Shown: positions 1-6,409 of the stretch, one piece after another | Numbering within the stretch: the first letter of the stretch is position 1 | How the letters are laid out: each line of letters begins with the position of its first letter | From: Actinomycetes bacterium | GTDB lineage: Bacteria > Actinomycetota > Actinomycetes > Actinomycetales > Microbacteriaceae | Assembly: GCA_021793715.1 (NCBI GenBank) | Contig: JAJYSF010000018.1 | Coordinates: forward strand, 1-9,368 | Reading direction: 5' to 3' | DNA: 9,368 nt | Made by a program: the position numbers and the translations under genes | The notes under the pieces: model-generated | Database searches by the model: none | Told to the model about the DNA's origin: nothing | The model's input: only the letters and a program-made list of their open reading frames with translations

Positions 1-1
1 G

Positions 2-496
2 CAGGAGCAGATCGGTCTGCTCAACGCGCTGATCACGAGCGTCGGCCTCGAGCCCGTGCGCTTCCTGCAGGACGCCCCGCTGAACACCGTCTTCCTCATC
101 GTCGTGATGGTGTGGATCCAGGCCGGGTTCGCGATGGTCGTGCTGTCCGCCGCGATCAAGGCGGTGCCGATCGACATCATCGAGGCCGCCCGCCTGGACG
201 GCGCGAGCGCCTGGCAGCTGTTCACGCGCGTGACGGTTCCGAGCATCCGCCCCTCGCTCGTCGTGGTGCTCACGACGATCTGCATCGCGACGCTGAAGGT
301 GTTCGACATCACGCTCACCATGACCGGCGCCGAGTTCAACACTCAGGTGCTCGCAAACGAGATGTACGACTGGTCGTTCACCTTCGGCAACAACGGCATC
401 GGCTCCGCGATGGCCGTCGTGATCTTCCTGCTCGTGATCCCACTCGTCGTCTACAACGTGCGACAGATGAACAAGAACAAGGCGGTGCGCGGATGA
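2..496 (+). CDS. Carbohydrate ABC transporter permease, MalF-class (5' end outside window)
   Basis: This is the C-terminal 164 residues of an inner-membrane permease of a binding-protein-dependent sugar importer. The reading frame is open from base 2, so the GTG at 56 is internal and not the start. The EAA loop that docks the ATPase is clear at 182 onward (EAARLDGASAWQLF, followed by the conserved P of RVTVPSIRP). Hydrophobic segments lie on both sides: VFLIVVMVWIQAGFAMVVL before it, and VVVLTTICIATLKVF and AMAVVIFLLVIPLVVYNV after it. The KVFDITLTMT...FNTQVLANEMYD stretch resembles AglF-type alpha-glucoside permeases, so an alpha-glucoside or related disaccharide is a plausible substrate, but this is inference. 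The stop overlaps the next start as ATGA, indicating translational coupling with the partner permease. The substrate-binding protein gene is expected upstream of the window; no ATPase gene follows, so a shared ATPase elsewhere is likely. Confidence 0.93.
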   Translation, partial: QEQIGLLNALITSVGLEPVRFLQDAPLNTVFLIVVMVWIQAGFAMVVLSAAIKAVPIDIIEAARLDGASAWQLFTRVTVPSIRPSLVVVLTTICIATLKVFDITLTMTGAEFNTQVLANEMYDWSFTFGNNGIGSAMAVVIFLLVIPLVVYNVRQMNKNKAVRG

Positions 497-1407
497 CCAC
501 CAAGGCTCTCACCTCTGTCAATCCGTCGAAGTCGACGGGCAGCGCGGCCGGTTCCTTCAAGCGCCTCGTCGGCAACCGCATCGGCAGCGCGTTCGCGCTC
601 GTCATCGCGGTGCTCTGGACGGTGCCGACGTTCGGTCTGTTCCTGTCGTCGTTCCGCCCCGAGGCCGAGATCAAGGGCAGCGGGTGGTGGACCGTGTTCA
701 CGGATCCGCAGTTCACCCTCGACAACTACGCGCAGATTCTCGGCGGAGCGACGTCGACGAACCTCGCGGTGTACTTCCAGAACTCGGTCGTCATCGCGAT
801 CCCTGCGACGATCGCGCCGCTCGTCCTCGCGATCATGGCGTCGTACGCGTTCTCGGTCCTCGAGTGGAAGGGGCGCGACATCGTCTTCGTGGCGGTGTTC
901 ACTCTCCAGATCGTTCCGCTGCAGATGGCCCTCATCCCGCTGCTGCGCGTCTTCTCGGGCACGCCGGTCGCCGACATCTTCCCGTTCCTGTCGCTGTGGG
1001 TCGCGCACACGATCTTCGGCCTGCCGCTCGCGATCTTCCTGCTGCACAACTTCATGTCGGAGGTGCCGCGCGACCTCATCGAGGCCGCGCGGATCGACGG
1101 GGCCGGGCACGTGACGGTGTTCATGCGGGTGATGCTGCCGCTGATGTTGCCGGCGATCGCGAGCTACGCGATCTTCCAGTTCCTCTGGGTATGGAACGAC
1201 CTCCTGGTGGGTCTGACCTTCTCCGGCGGATCCCGCACCGTGCAGCCGCTCACGGCGGCGCTCGCCGCGATGACCGGCGACCGCGGTCAGGACTGGCACC
1301 TGCTGACCGCGGGCGCGTTCATCTCGATCCTGCTGCCGCTCGTCGTGTTCTTCGCGCTGCAGCGCTTCTTCGTGCGCGGCCTGCTCGCCGGATCCGTCAA
1401 GGGCTGA
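493..1407 (+). CDS. Carbohydrate ABC transporter permease, MalG-class
   Basis: This is the second permease of the importer, 304 residues, close to the usual MalG-family length. The ATG at 493 overlaps the TGA of the first permease by four bases; the open frame extends further upstream but only as a shadow of that gene. A cytoplasmic N-tail of about 30 residues precedes TM1 (IGSAFALVIAVLWTVPTFGLFLSSF), followed by a periplasmic loop and five further membrane segments. The EAA motif EAARIDGAG at residues 197-205 is followed by the conserved RVMLPLMLPA. The segment LQIVPLQMALIPLL and the ending RGLLAGSVKG are typical of AglG-like alpha-glucoside permeases (family recognition, not a search result). 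It forms a heterodimer with the preceding permease. The operon seems to end here, since a palindromic hairpin begins 11 bases after the stop and the next gene has its own promoter-like motif. Confidence 0.96.
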   Translation: MTTKALTSVNPSKSTGSAAGSFKRLVGNRIGSAFALVIAVLWTVPTFGLFLSSFRPEAEIKGSGWWTVFTDPQFTLDNYAQILGGATSTNLAVYFQNSVVIAIPATIAPLVLAIMASYAFSVLEWKGRDIVFVAVFTLQIVPLQMALIPLLRVFSGTPVADIFPFLSLWVAHTIFGLPLAIFLLHNFMSEVPRDLIEAARIDGAGHVTVFMRVMLPLMLPAIASYAIFQFLWVWNDLLVGLTFSGGSRTVQPLTAALAAMTGDRGQDWHLLTAGAFISILLPLVVFFALQRFFVRGLLAGSVKG

Positions 1408-1418
1408 CCCGGCTCCGC

Positions 1419-1470
1419 CTCCCACAGATGCACCGATACCGCCCACCGCGTCTCGGTGTATCTGTGGAAG
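1419..1470. repeat. Dispersed intergenic palindrome, copy 1
   Basis: The 20-base left arm (1419-1438) pairs with the right arm (1451-1470) around a 12-base loop: 17 Watson-Crick pairs, one G-U pair (1430/1459) and two mismatches. The outer arm CTCCCACAGATGCA matches copies 2 and 3. It starts 11 bases after the permease stop codon. There is no T-run after it, so it is not a textbook intrinsic terminator, although a role at the mRNA 3' end fits its position. Confidence 0.8.
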
Positions 1471-1497
1471 ATAGGGGATCGCTCATGTCGGCCCGGG

Positions 1498-1511
1498 TAG
1501 ATTCGAGGGCG
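1498..1511 (+). promoter_or_regulatory. Candidate -10 box (TAGATT) for leaderless transcription
   Basis: TAGATT at 1498-1503 fits the actinobacterial TANNNT -10 consensus and lies seven bases before the GTG start at 1511, which would make the mRNA begin at or next to the start codon. No well-spaced Shine-Dalgarno sequence is present, which supports a leaderless message. No convincing -35 box is seen. Confidence 0.45.
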
Positions 1512-1993
1512 TGAGTACGCCGACCGAACAGACGAGGATCACACCGCGTGGGCTGTTCCGCACCTTTGCGACCGCCGAGATGATCACCTGGGCCGGGCTG
1601 ATCACCGCGCTGATCCTGCGGGCAGTCGACGTCGGGAACTTCGTCCCGATCGCCGGCGGCGTGCACGGATTCGTGTTCCTCAGCTACGCGGCGACCACCA
1701 TATTCGTGTGGGTCAACCAGCAGTGGCGCCCGGCCGTCGGCTTCACCGGGCTGCTGCTCGCGATCGTGCCGTTCGCGACCGTGCCCTTCGACATCGCCAT
1801 CGACCGCAGGGGCCTCCTCGCCGGCGGCTGGCGCCTCGCTCCCGGCGGCGACGAGCCGCGCGGGTTCATCGAGCACGTGCAGGCGTGGGTGCTCAGGCAC
1901 CTGCTCGTCGCCGTCATCGGCGTGGTCGTGCTCGTGGCGGCATTGTTCGTCTTCCTGCTGTGGCTCGGCCCGCCGCCGATCCCGCGCGGCTGA
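1511..1993 (+). CDS. DUF3817 family integral membrane protein
   Basis: This is a 160-residue protein with four predicted membrane segments: about 21-39, 45-67, 75-95 and 130-152. The pattern EMITW near residue 23 and VHGFVFLSYAATTIFVW at 51-67 (a histidine-glycine-phenylalanine at the start of TM2 and aromatic residues along it) is characteristic of DUF3817 proteins, small actinobacterial membrane proteins of unknown function. The loop at 96-118 (DRRGLLAGGWRLAPGGDEPR) is hydrophilic and likely extra-membrane. GTG at 1511 is chosen because a -10-like TAGATT sits seven bases upstream; no earlier in-frame start would have a ribosome site. It is probably monocistronic: a palindrome separates it from the ABC permeases and it converges with the next gene, leaving only 21 bases between the two stops. 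No function can be assigned. Confidence 0.88.
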   Translation: MSTPTEQTRITPRGLFRTFATAEMITWAGLITALILRAVDVGNFVPIAGGVHGFVFLSYAATTIFVWVNQQWRPAVGFTGLLLAIVPFATVPFDIAIDRRGLLAGGWRLAPGGDEPRGFIEHVQAWVLRHLLVAVIGVVVLVAALFVFLLWLGPPPIPRG

Positions 1994-2004
1994 CCCCCGC
2001 GCGG
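1982..2004. terminator. GC-rich hairpin between convergent genes (possible bidirectional terminator)
   Basis: The 10-base word CCCGCGCGGC occurs twice, at 1981-1990 and 1996-2005. Its core CCGCGCGG is self-complementary, so 1982-1989 can pair with 1997-2004 around a seven-base loop containing the TGA of the DUF3817 gene. It lies between two facing stop codons. There is no U-tract, so termination is only inferred. Confidence 0.35.
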
Positions 2005-2014
2005 CGCGAGCGCG

Positions 2015-2491
2015 TCACTCGATGGCGAAGACCGTCAGCTCCACGGCGTCCGGGCGTCGCACGCCTGTCGCCACGAACAGCGTGCGGTTGACCCACTCCC
2101 ACTGCCCTTCCGGCGCGCGCAGCCGTGGTGTGCCGCGGAAGTAGATGCGCGCGGGGTCGACCGGCTCGCCGACCATGAGGCGCTGGATATCCTCGGCGGA
2201 TCCGGCGCGGATCGCCTCGTTGATGACCTCGAGTCGCGTGCCGTCTCCCGTCTCGATCGGATAGCGCGCCTCGAGCTCCGTCACCCCGTCCGGGCGGCGT
2301 GACTGGAAGTCGGCACCGCCCGGCAGCACGCGCCCGCTGATCTCGCCGGTCGCCGTTCCCGACAGGATCGGGATGATGCGCCGCCATCCGTCGGCGCCCT
2401 CGCCGAGATCGATCGGCTCGTCGACCTCGATCGCGATGGTCGACACGTGGCGCAGCGTGGGAGCGACGGGGGCAGCGGAATCGCGAGTCAT
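2015..2491 (-). CDS. DUF3237 domain-containing protein
   Basis: This is a soluble protein of 158 residues, all of it one DUF3237 domain. Diagnostic features are the GADGWRRIIPILSGTATGEISGRVLPGGADFQ region at about 32-63, a DGVTELEARYPIETGDGTRLEVINEA stretch at 68-93, IYFRGTPRLRAPEG at 116-129, and WEWVNRTLFVATG at 131-143. The family folds as a beta-barrel of unknown function and is often found beside catabolic or transport genes. The frame is open to 2590, but ATG at 2491 is preferred: the region above it is low-complexity, while a TACGAT -10-like box lies six bases upstream and the protein then begins just before the domain. It has no Shine-Dalgarno sequence, consistent with a leaderless message. 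It is divergent from the transporter at 2644, and an inverted repeat overlaps its promoter, so the two may be co-regulated. Confidence 0.85.
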   Translation of the reverse strand: MTRDSAAPVAPTLRHVSTIAIEVDEPIDLGEGADGWRRIIPILSGTATGEISGRVLPGGADFQSRRPDGVTELEARYPIETGDGTRLEVINEAIRAGSAEDIQRLMVGEPVDPARIYFRGTPRLRAPEGQWEWVNRTLFVATGVRRPDAVELTVFAIE

Positions 2492-2497
2492 GTTGGC

Positions 2498-2514
2498 ATC
2501 GTATGCGCCATACG
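2498..2514 (-). promoter_or_regulatory. Predicted leaderless promoter of the DUF3237 gene with overlapping operator-like inverted repeat
   Basis: On the minus strand TACGAT (2503-2498) lies six bases before the ATG at 2491. A perfect inverted repeat CGTATG-CGC-CATACG (2500-2514) covers most of this -10 box, a position suited to a repressor. A direct repeat GCGCCAT (2505-2511 and 2517-2523) extends the site towards the divergent transporter gene. No protein can be assigned to it; the nearby LysR regulator is one candidate. Confidence 0.4.
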
Positions 2515-2563
2515 GGGCGCCATGATGGGGGAATTTGCGACATCGCATGGCGGACCTTCGTCC

Positions 2564-2635
2564 TTGACCGGTCATCGCGCTCGCTCCCAAGGTAGGGGCA
2601 GGTCGGTGCCCCGAACCGGCTGTTCATCGAGGAGG
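2564..2635 (+). promoter_or_regulatory. Candidate promoter and ribosome-binding site of the MFS transporter
   Basis: TTGACC (2564-2569) is a good -35 match. An 18-base spacer leads to CAAGGT (2588-2593), a weak -10. The ribosome site AGGAGG (2630-2635) is strong: it lies eight bases before GTG 2644 but only two before the in-frame GTG 2638, which decides the start. The -10 assignment is uncertain; the Shine-Dalgarno is not. Confidence 0.4.
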
Positions 2636-2643
2636 ATGTGCCC

Positions 2644-3927
2644 GTGGCTGCTGTCACCCGGACCCCCGTGTCGCAACGAAAACGTCGTAGCGATCTGGTC
2701 GCCGTCAATATCGGCAATGCGCTCGAGTGGTTCGACTGGAACATCTACGCGATCTTCGCGCCGTTCTTCGCCGCGCAGTTCTTTCGCGACGACGACCCCC
2801 TCGCCGGCCTGCTCGCGGCGTTCGCCGTCTTCGCGGTCGGTTTCCTCATGCGACCGATCGGCGGATGGGTCTTCGGGCAGATTGCCGACGCGAAGGGGCG
2901 CCGCTACAGCCTCACGCTCGCGATCGCGCTCGCGGCGGTCGGCAGCCTCATCATCGCCATCGCGCCGACGTTCGAGATGGTGGGAGCGTTCGCGGCCATC
3001 ATCCTCGTCTTCGCGCGCCTCGTGCAGGGTCTGTCGCACGGTGGCGAGACCGGATCCGCCTTCACCTATCTCGCCGAGGTCGCGCCGGAGGGACGCCGCG
3101 GTCTGTGGGCGAGCTCGCCCTGGATCGGCGTCGGAATCGGCTCGATCGCCGCGACCGGTCTCGGCGCGCTGCTGACTTACGTCCTCACGGACGAGCAGAT
3201 GACGCAGTATGGCTGGCGAATCCCGTTCGGGATCGCGGCCGTGCTTGGCCTCTACGCGCTCTGGATCCGAGTGGGCATCACCGAGTCGGACAAGTTCACG
3301 GGACAGACGGGATCCACGCCGACGGTGCGCGAGACGTTCCGCCTGGTCGCGAAGCACCGCATGGCGATCCTGCGCATCACCGGTCTGACGATCGGCGGTG
3401 TCACGGTGTTCTACACGTGGCTCATCTTTGCTCCCGGATACGCGACCCGCACGTTTGGCATCGACCCCACGATCGCGCTCGTGATCGGCGTCATCGGCCA
3501 GGCGGTGCTCGTCGTCGCAGCCCCGCTGTTCGGCCGACTCTCCGACAAGGTCGGCCGTCGTCCCGTGCTGCAGATCTTCAGCATCGGGTTCGCGGTGGCG
3601 GCATTCGGCCTCGACGCGATCCTCGGGCCGAACCCATGGACGCTTCTCATCACGATGTGCATCGCCGGCCTGCTCATCAGCGCCAACACGGGACCGCTCG
3701 GCGCGACCTTCGCCGAGCTCGTCCCCACGCGAGAGCGCGCGACGGTCATCGGCATCGGCTACGCCACGTCCGCCGCCATCTTCGGGGGGACCGCGCCGTA
3801 CCTCAACACGTGGCTCGAGTCGCTCGGCCTGCACTGGATCTACACCGCCTACCTCGTGGTGCTCTGTCTCATCAGCGCGGTCGTGATCCACGGCATGCGC
3901 GAGACGAACCGGGATCCGCTGCGCTGA
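2644..3927 (+). CDS. MFS transporter, metabolite:H+ symporter (MHS) family
   Basis: This is a 427-residue, 12-TM secondary transporter. The N-terminus NIGNALEWFDWNIYAIFAPFFA (about 22-43), the cytoplasmic loop QIADAKGRRYS near 79-89, the RLVQGLSHGGE segment at 125-135 and the second-half repeat GRLSDKVGRRPV near 297-308 are hallmarks of the MHS family (relatives of ProP, KgtP, ShiA and citrate/dicarboxylate carriers), which couples solute uptake to protons. The acidic-aromatic EWFDW motif in TM1 and the DxxGRR loops are intact and the length is normal, so the gene appears functional. The solute cannot be read from sequence; organic acid or compatible solute are family-level options. GTG 2644 is chosen over GTG 2638 because AGGAGG at 2630-2635 is correctly spaced only for it. 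A LysR regulator follows 65 bases downstream on the same strand and is the likely local regulator. Confidence 0.93.
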   Translation: MAAVTRTPVSQRKRRSDLVAVNIGNALEWFDWNIYAIFAPFFAAQFFRDDDPLAGLLAAFAVFAVGFLMRPIGGWVFGQIADAKGRRYSLTLAIALAAVGSLIIAIAPTFEMVGAFAAIILVFARLVQGLSHGGETGSAFTYLAEVAPEGRRGLWASSPWIGVGIGSIAATGLGALLTYVLTDEQMTQYGWRIPFGIAAVLGLYALWIRVGITESDKFTGQTGSTPTVRETFRLVAKHRMAILRITGLTIGGVTVFYTWLIFAPGYATRTFGIDPTIALVIGVIGQAVLVVAAPLFGRLSDKVGRRPVLQIFSIGFAVAAFGLDAILGPNPWTLLITMCIAGLLISANTGPLGATFAELVPTRERATVIGIGYATSAAIFGGTAPYLNTWLESLGLHWIYTAYLVVLCLISAVVIHGMRETNRDPLR

Positions 3928-3957
3928 CGCGCACGCCAGGCACCGGCGCGCGGCGGA

Positions 3958-3986
3958 TTGCGTCGGGACGGATCCACGGCAACACT
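3958..3986 (+). promoter_or_regulatory. Predicted leaderless promoter of the LysR gene
   Basis: TTGCGT (3958-3963), a 17-base spacer and AACACT (3981-3986) form a plausible sigma-70-type promoter. Only six bases separate the -10 from the ATG at 3993, and no Shine-Dalgarno is present, so the transcript would start at the initiation codon. This would allow the regulator to be made independently of the upstream transporter. Confidence 0.45.
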
Positions 3987-3992
3987 GGGCGC

Positions 3993-4907
3993 ATGCCGGT
4001 GCCTCGCTTCTCCCTTCGTCAGCTCGCGTACTTCGCCGCGGCGGCGCGGGCCGGAAGCATCTCGGCGGCGGCGGACGAGGAGCACGTCTCCCGCTCGGCG
4101 GTCGCCTCGGCGATCAACGAGCTTGAGGAGCTCTTCACCGTTCCGCTCGCGTCGCGCAGTCGCGGATCCGGTTTCACGCTCACGCCCACGGGTGAGCAGG
4201 TGTTCGAGCTGTCGCTGTCGCTGCTGCGCGAGGCAGACGACCTGCCGGGCCGCGCCACCGGCGCCGCGCTCACCGGATCGCTGACGGTCGGCGCGTTCCC
4301 CTCCCTCGTGCCGACGGTGTTCCCGTTCCTCTACGAGCTCTTGGCCGAGCAGCACCCAGACTTGCGCCTCGAGGTCCGATCCTTCCCGCAGCCGGAACTG
4401 CTCTCGACGCTGCGGGCCGGCGAACTCGACCTCGCGGTGGCGTACAACGTGCACCTCGAGCACGACCTCGACAGCCGCCTGATGTACGACACCGTGATGC
4501 ACGTGATCCTGCCGGCAGACCACCCGCTGGCAGAGCGCGACGTCGTGCCGGCGGCCGAGGTAGCGAAGGAACGGCTCGTCGTGATGTCGCATCTGCCGGG
4601 CCCCGACGACACCCTCGCGTACTTCGTCCGGCAGGGACTCGCGCCGCAGGTGTGGGTGCGCACGGGGGACTTCGAGCTCATGCGCAGCCTGGTCGCGCGC
4701 GGGCTCGGCCTCGCGCTGTGCATTCAGGCACCCCAGACGGAGGTCAGCTACGAGGGACGCCGCCTGGTGCGCCGCCGCCTCGACCCCACACCGAACCTCG
4801 AGCGGCTCTCGGTGGTCTGGCCGCGGTCGCGGAGGCGCTCGCGTGCGGCGGCCTACGTCGCCGGCCTGCTGGAGGAGCACGGCGCCACTCTCGCCCCGCG
4901 CATCTGA
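3993..4907 (+). CDS. LysR-type transcriptional regulator
   Basis: This is a 304-residue regulator of normal LysR length. The N-terminal winged helix-turn-helix covers about 6-66: RFSLRQLAYFAAAARAGSIS, then the helix AAADEEHVSRSAVASAINELEELF and the wing ending FTLTPTGEQVF. A linker helix (70-85) leads to the effector domain from about 94 (LTGSLTVGAFPSLVPTVFPFL), with the typical later strings LRAGELDLAVAYN and LVARGLGLALC. The HTH begins at residue 6, so ATG 3993 is the natural start; the frame is open far upstream only as a shadow of the transporter gene. LysR proteins usually bind T-N11-A sites and control a neighbouring gene, so the MHS transporter and possibly the DUF3237 gene are likely targets; this is inference. 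A palindrome begins 13 bases after the stop. Confidence 0.95.
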   Translation: MPVPRFSLRQLAYFAAAARAGSISAAADEEHVSRSAVASAINELEELFTVPLASRSRGSGFTLTPTGEQVFELSLSLLREADDLPGRATGAALTGSLTVGAFPSLVPTVFPFLYELLAEQHPDLRLEVRSFPQPELLSTLRAGELDLAVAYNVHLEHDLDSRLMYDTVMHVILPADHPLAERDVVPAAEVAKERLVVMSHLPGPDDTLAYFVRQGLAPQVWVRTGDFELMRSLVARGLGLALCIQAPQTEVSYEGRRLVRRRLDPTPNLERLSVVWPRSRRRSRAAAYVAGLLEEHGATLAPRI

Positions 4908-4920
4908 GCCCGCGCTTCAC

Positions 4921-4968
4921 CTTCCACAGATGCATCCAAAATCGCGCATTTGGGTGCATTTGTGGAAG
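4921..4968. repeat. Dispersed intergenic palindrome, copy 2 (best preserved)
   Basis: Arms 4921-4940 (CTTCCACAGATGCATCCAAA) and 4949-4968 (TTTGGGTGCATTTGTGGAAG) pair over all 20 positions, 18 Watson-Crick plus two G-U pairs, around an eight-base loop containing GCGC. Both wobbles are G-U only in plus-strand RNA; in minus-strand RNA they would be C-A mismatches, which suggests selection as a plus-strand transcript. The copy starts 13 bases behind the LysR stop. No T-run follows. Confidence 0.85.
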
Positions 4969-5038
4969 TCGAGCGGCGTCCGGTGCGCTTCCGTCGGTCG
5001 CTCACGAGTTGCGGCGGATCCGTCGGAAGCGAACCCGA

Positions 5039-5080
5039 TACGCTGAGACGCGAACGCTCATCCGTGGGACGGAAAGGGGG
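5039..5080 (+). promoter_or_regulatory. Candidate -10 box and ribosome site of the 5081-6327 gene pair
   Basis: TACGCT (5039-5044) fits TANNNT and would give a leader of about 30 bases; no well-spaced -35 is present. GGAAAGGGGG (5071-5080) directly before the ATG is purine-rich and can pair with 16S rRNA, though it sits unusually close to the start. The interval 4969-5038 shows no gene. Confidence 0.3.
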
Positions 5081-5701
5081 ATGCGTGTTCGGATCCTGCT
5101 GGGCGGTGAGAGCCGCGTGACGCTGCGTCGCCGCGGCCTGTGGATCGGGCTGGGCGTGGTCGCGCTGTTCGCGGTCGTGCTCCTCGCGGTGGTGTTCGTC
5201 GTGGGCCGAATGATGGCTGCAGACGGGCAGCGCATCTCGCTTCGCGATGACGTCCTGGAGATCGAACTCCGGGTGCCGGACGGCCTCGGCATCACCACCG
5301 TGCATACCGCCGCCGCGGAAAGCGAGTGCTCCACGATCTCCTACGGATTCGAACGGAAGCTGACGGTCGAGTCCATCGGAGCGGCCTGCGAGCTCTCGGA
5401 CCCGACGCGCATCTTCAACGGACACCACGGCGACTATCGGTCGATCGACGATGTCGCGGATCCGCGGGACATCGACGAGGTCGACACCCCGATCGGATCC
5501 GCCGTGGTGTTCACGCAAACCTATTCTGAGTGCACGAACTACTGCCGCGACTGGGATGAGCCGGTCGCGATCGTCACGCTCGACGACCCCGCGAGCGAGG
5601 CGCACGGATCCGTCGTCGTGCGCGGCGACAAGGCTGAGATTTCGCGGGACGAACTGGTGGAGATCCTAGAATCGCTGCGGCCGCTGGACGGCTTCGTGTG
5701 A
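5081..5701 (+). CDS. Membrane-anchored extracytoplasmic protein of unknown function
   Basis: This is a 206-residue protein that I do not recognise. A basic N-terminus (RVTLRRRGLW) precedes one hydrophobic helix at about 20-43 (IGLGVVALFAVVLLAVVFVVG), so it is a signal-anchor protein with the remaining ~160 residues outside the membrane. That part has four cysteines (83, 103, 151, 155), the last two in SECTNYCRDWDEP, suggesting two disulfides. It ends in a charged helix-like tail, EISRDELVEILESLRPL, a common ending of secreted actinobacterial lipoprotein-like domains. ATG 5081 has a purine-rich ribosome site. GTG 5117 is an alternative that would give a shorter cytoplasmic tail. The stop overlaps the next GTG start (GTGA), so the two genes are translationally coupled. 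A 54-bp diverged copy of codons 140-157 lies at 6410-6463. Confidence 0.8.
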   Translation: MRVRILLGGESRVTLRRRGLWIGLGVVALFAVVLLAVVFVVGRMMAADGQRISLRDDVLEIELRVPDGLGITTVHTAAAESECSTISYGFERKLTVESIGAACELSDPTRIFNGHHGDYRSIDDVADPRDIDEVDTPIGSAVVFTQTYSECTNYCRDWDEPVAIVTLDDPASEAHGSVVVRGDKAEISRDELVEILESLRPLDGFV

Positions 5702-6327
5702 CGACGAGCGGTCCCGTGTTGCTCGCGCAGAGCGTCCGGCTCCTCGAGACGCACGGGTGCGTGCGGCTTGCCGGCGCATACTCGGGTGCCACTGCGCGGT
5801 GGGTGAAGCGGCGCCGAGCGATCATTCCGGTGTCCCTCGCCGTGGGGGCCGTCGGCCTGCTGTTGATCATCGCGGGAATCCTCTTGGCGCGCTCCGGGGC
5901 ATGGATCCTACTCGTTCCGCTCGGGGGCTTCCTATGCTTCGTGGGCGTTCTCAACGCGGGTGTGCTCGCGCTGCACGTCCACGCCTACCGCGGCCGACTG
6001 GAGGCCGAATTGGGTCCCGTCGTGATCGACGCGCGCGGGATCGTCGCACGAGGCGTCGGACCGATCCCGTGGGGTCATCTCGGCGCGCCCGAATGGCGTC
6101 GCGTGTGGACGAGGATGGACATCGGCGGCATCTGCACGGTCATGCCGCTCACCCCGGAGGGTTTCGCGCGCGTGAATGAGCAGCCGTCCTGGTGGCGGAC
6201 GCGGATCGGTCCCCAGCCGTACTTGGCGTTCAACATCCCCTACTTGCTGCTGCCGGGTGTGGCCGGCCTCAGCGAGGAGGAGGGGCTGCAGCTATTCGCC
6301 GCCGCTCACCGGCGCTTCGCACGGTAA
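5698..6327 (+). CDS. Two-TM membrane protein with PH-like C-terminal region
   Basis: This is a 209-residue protein of unknown function. Residues 1-40 are polar with a basic cluster (RWVKRRR) before TM1 (41-64, AIIPVSLAVGAVGLLLIIAGILLA) and TM2 (about 68-95). The C-terminal 110 residues are cytoplasmic by the positive-inside rule. They contain VVIDARGIVARGVGPIPWGHLGAPEWRRV (108-136), which has the pattern of bacterial PH-like domains found behind two TM segments (a strand, a 'GI' turn, a strand, then 'I-PW-HL'). That assignment is inference. The GTG start at 5698 shares four bases with the TGA of the upstream gene, so the pair is made together and probably acts together at the membrane. The stop is TAA, followed 22 bases later by palindrome copy 3. 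Confidence 0.8.
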   Translation: MTTSGPVLLAQSVRLLETHGCVRLAGAYSGATARWVKRRRAIIPVSLAVGAVGLLLIIAGILLARSGAWILLVPLGGFLCFVGVLNAGVLALHVHAYRGRLEAELGPVVIDARGIVARGVGPIPWGHLGAPEWRRVWTRMDIGGICTVMPLTPEGFARVNEQPSWWRTRIGPQPYLAFNIPYLLLPGVAGLSEEEGLQLFAAAHRRFAR

Positions 6328-6349
6328 CGCAGCGTCGGCCCGCGCAACT

Positions 6350-6395
6350 TGTCACGAATGCATCGAAAACCGCGCGTTTGGGTGCATTTGCGGCA
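6350..6395. repeat. Dispersed intergenic palindrome, copy 3 (degenerate)
   Basis: The left arm 6350-6368 and right arm 6377-6395 share the core ATGCATC...GGTGCATTTG with copy 2, including the TTTGGGTGCATTTG string at 6377-6390. The outer stem is damaged by mismatches, and the inner 6365/6380 pair is G-G, whereas it is G-C in copy 1 and C-G in copy 2. It lies in the 162-base gap between convergent genes. Confidence 0.75.
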
Positions 6396-6409
6396 TGTTG
6401 GCGCGCGGG

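Noticed and set aside
451..1446. Long minus-strand open frame opposite the MalG-class permease
   Set aside because: Its product is Arg/Glu/His-rich low-complexity sequence, the usual antisense shadow of a high-GC gene; the plus strand encodes a clear permease.
2572..3891. Long minus-strand open frame opposite the MFS transporter
   Set aside because: Charged, low-complexity translation without domains; a shadow of the transporter.
3849..4880. Long minus-strand open frame opposite the LysR gene
   Set aside because: Arg/Glu/Val-rich shadow; the LysR frame has all family motifs.
1419..6395. The three palindromes read as a CRISPR array
   Set aside because: They are kilobases apart, with genes rather than spacers between them, and are palindromes with divergent loops.
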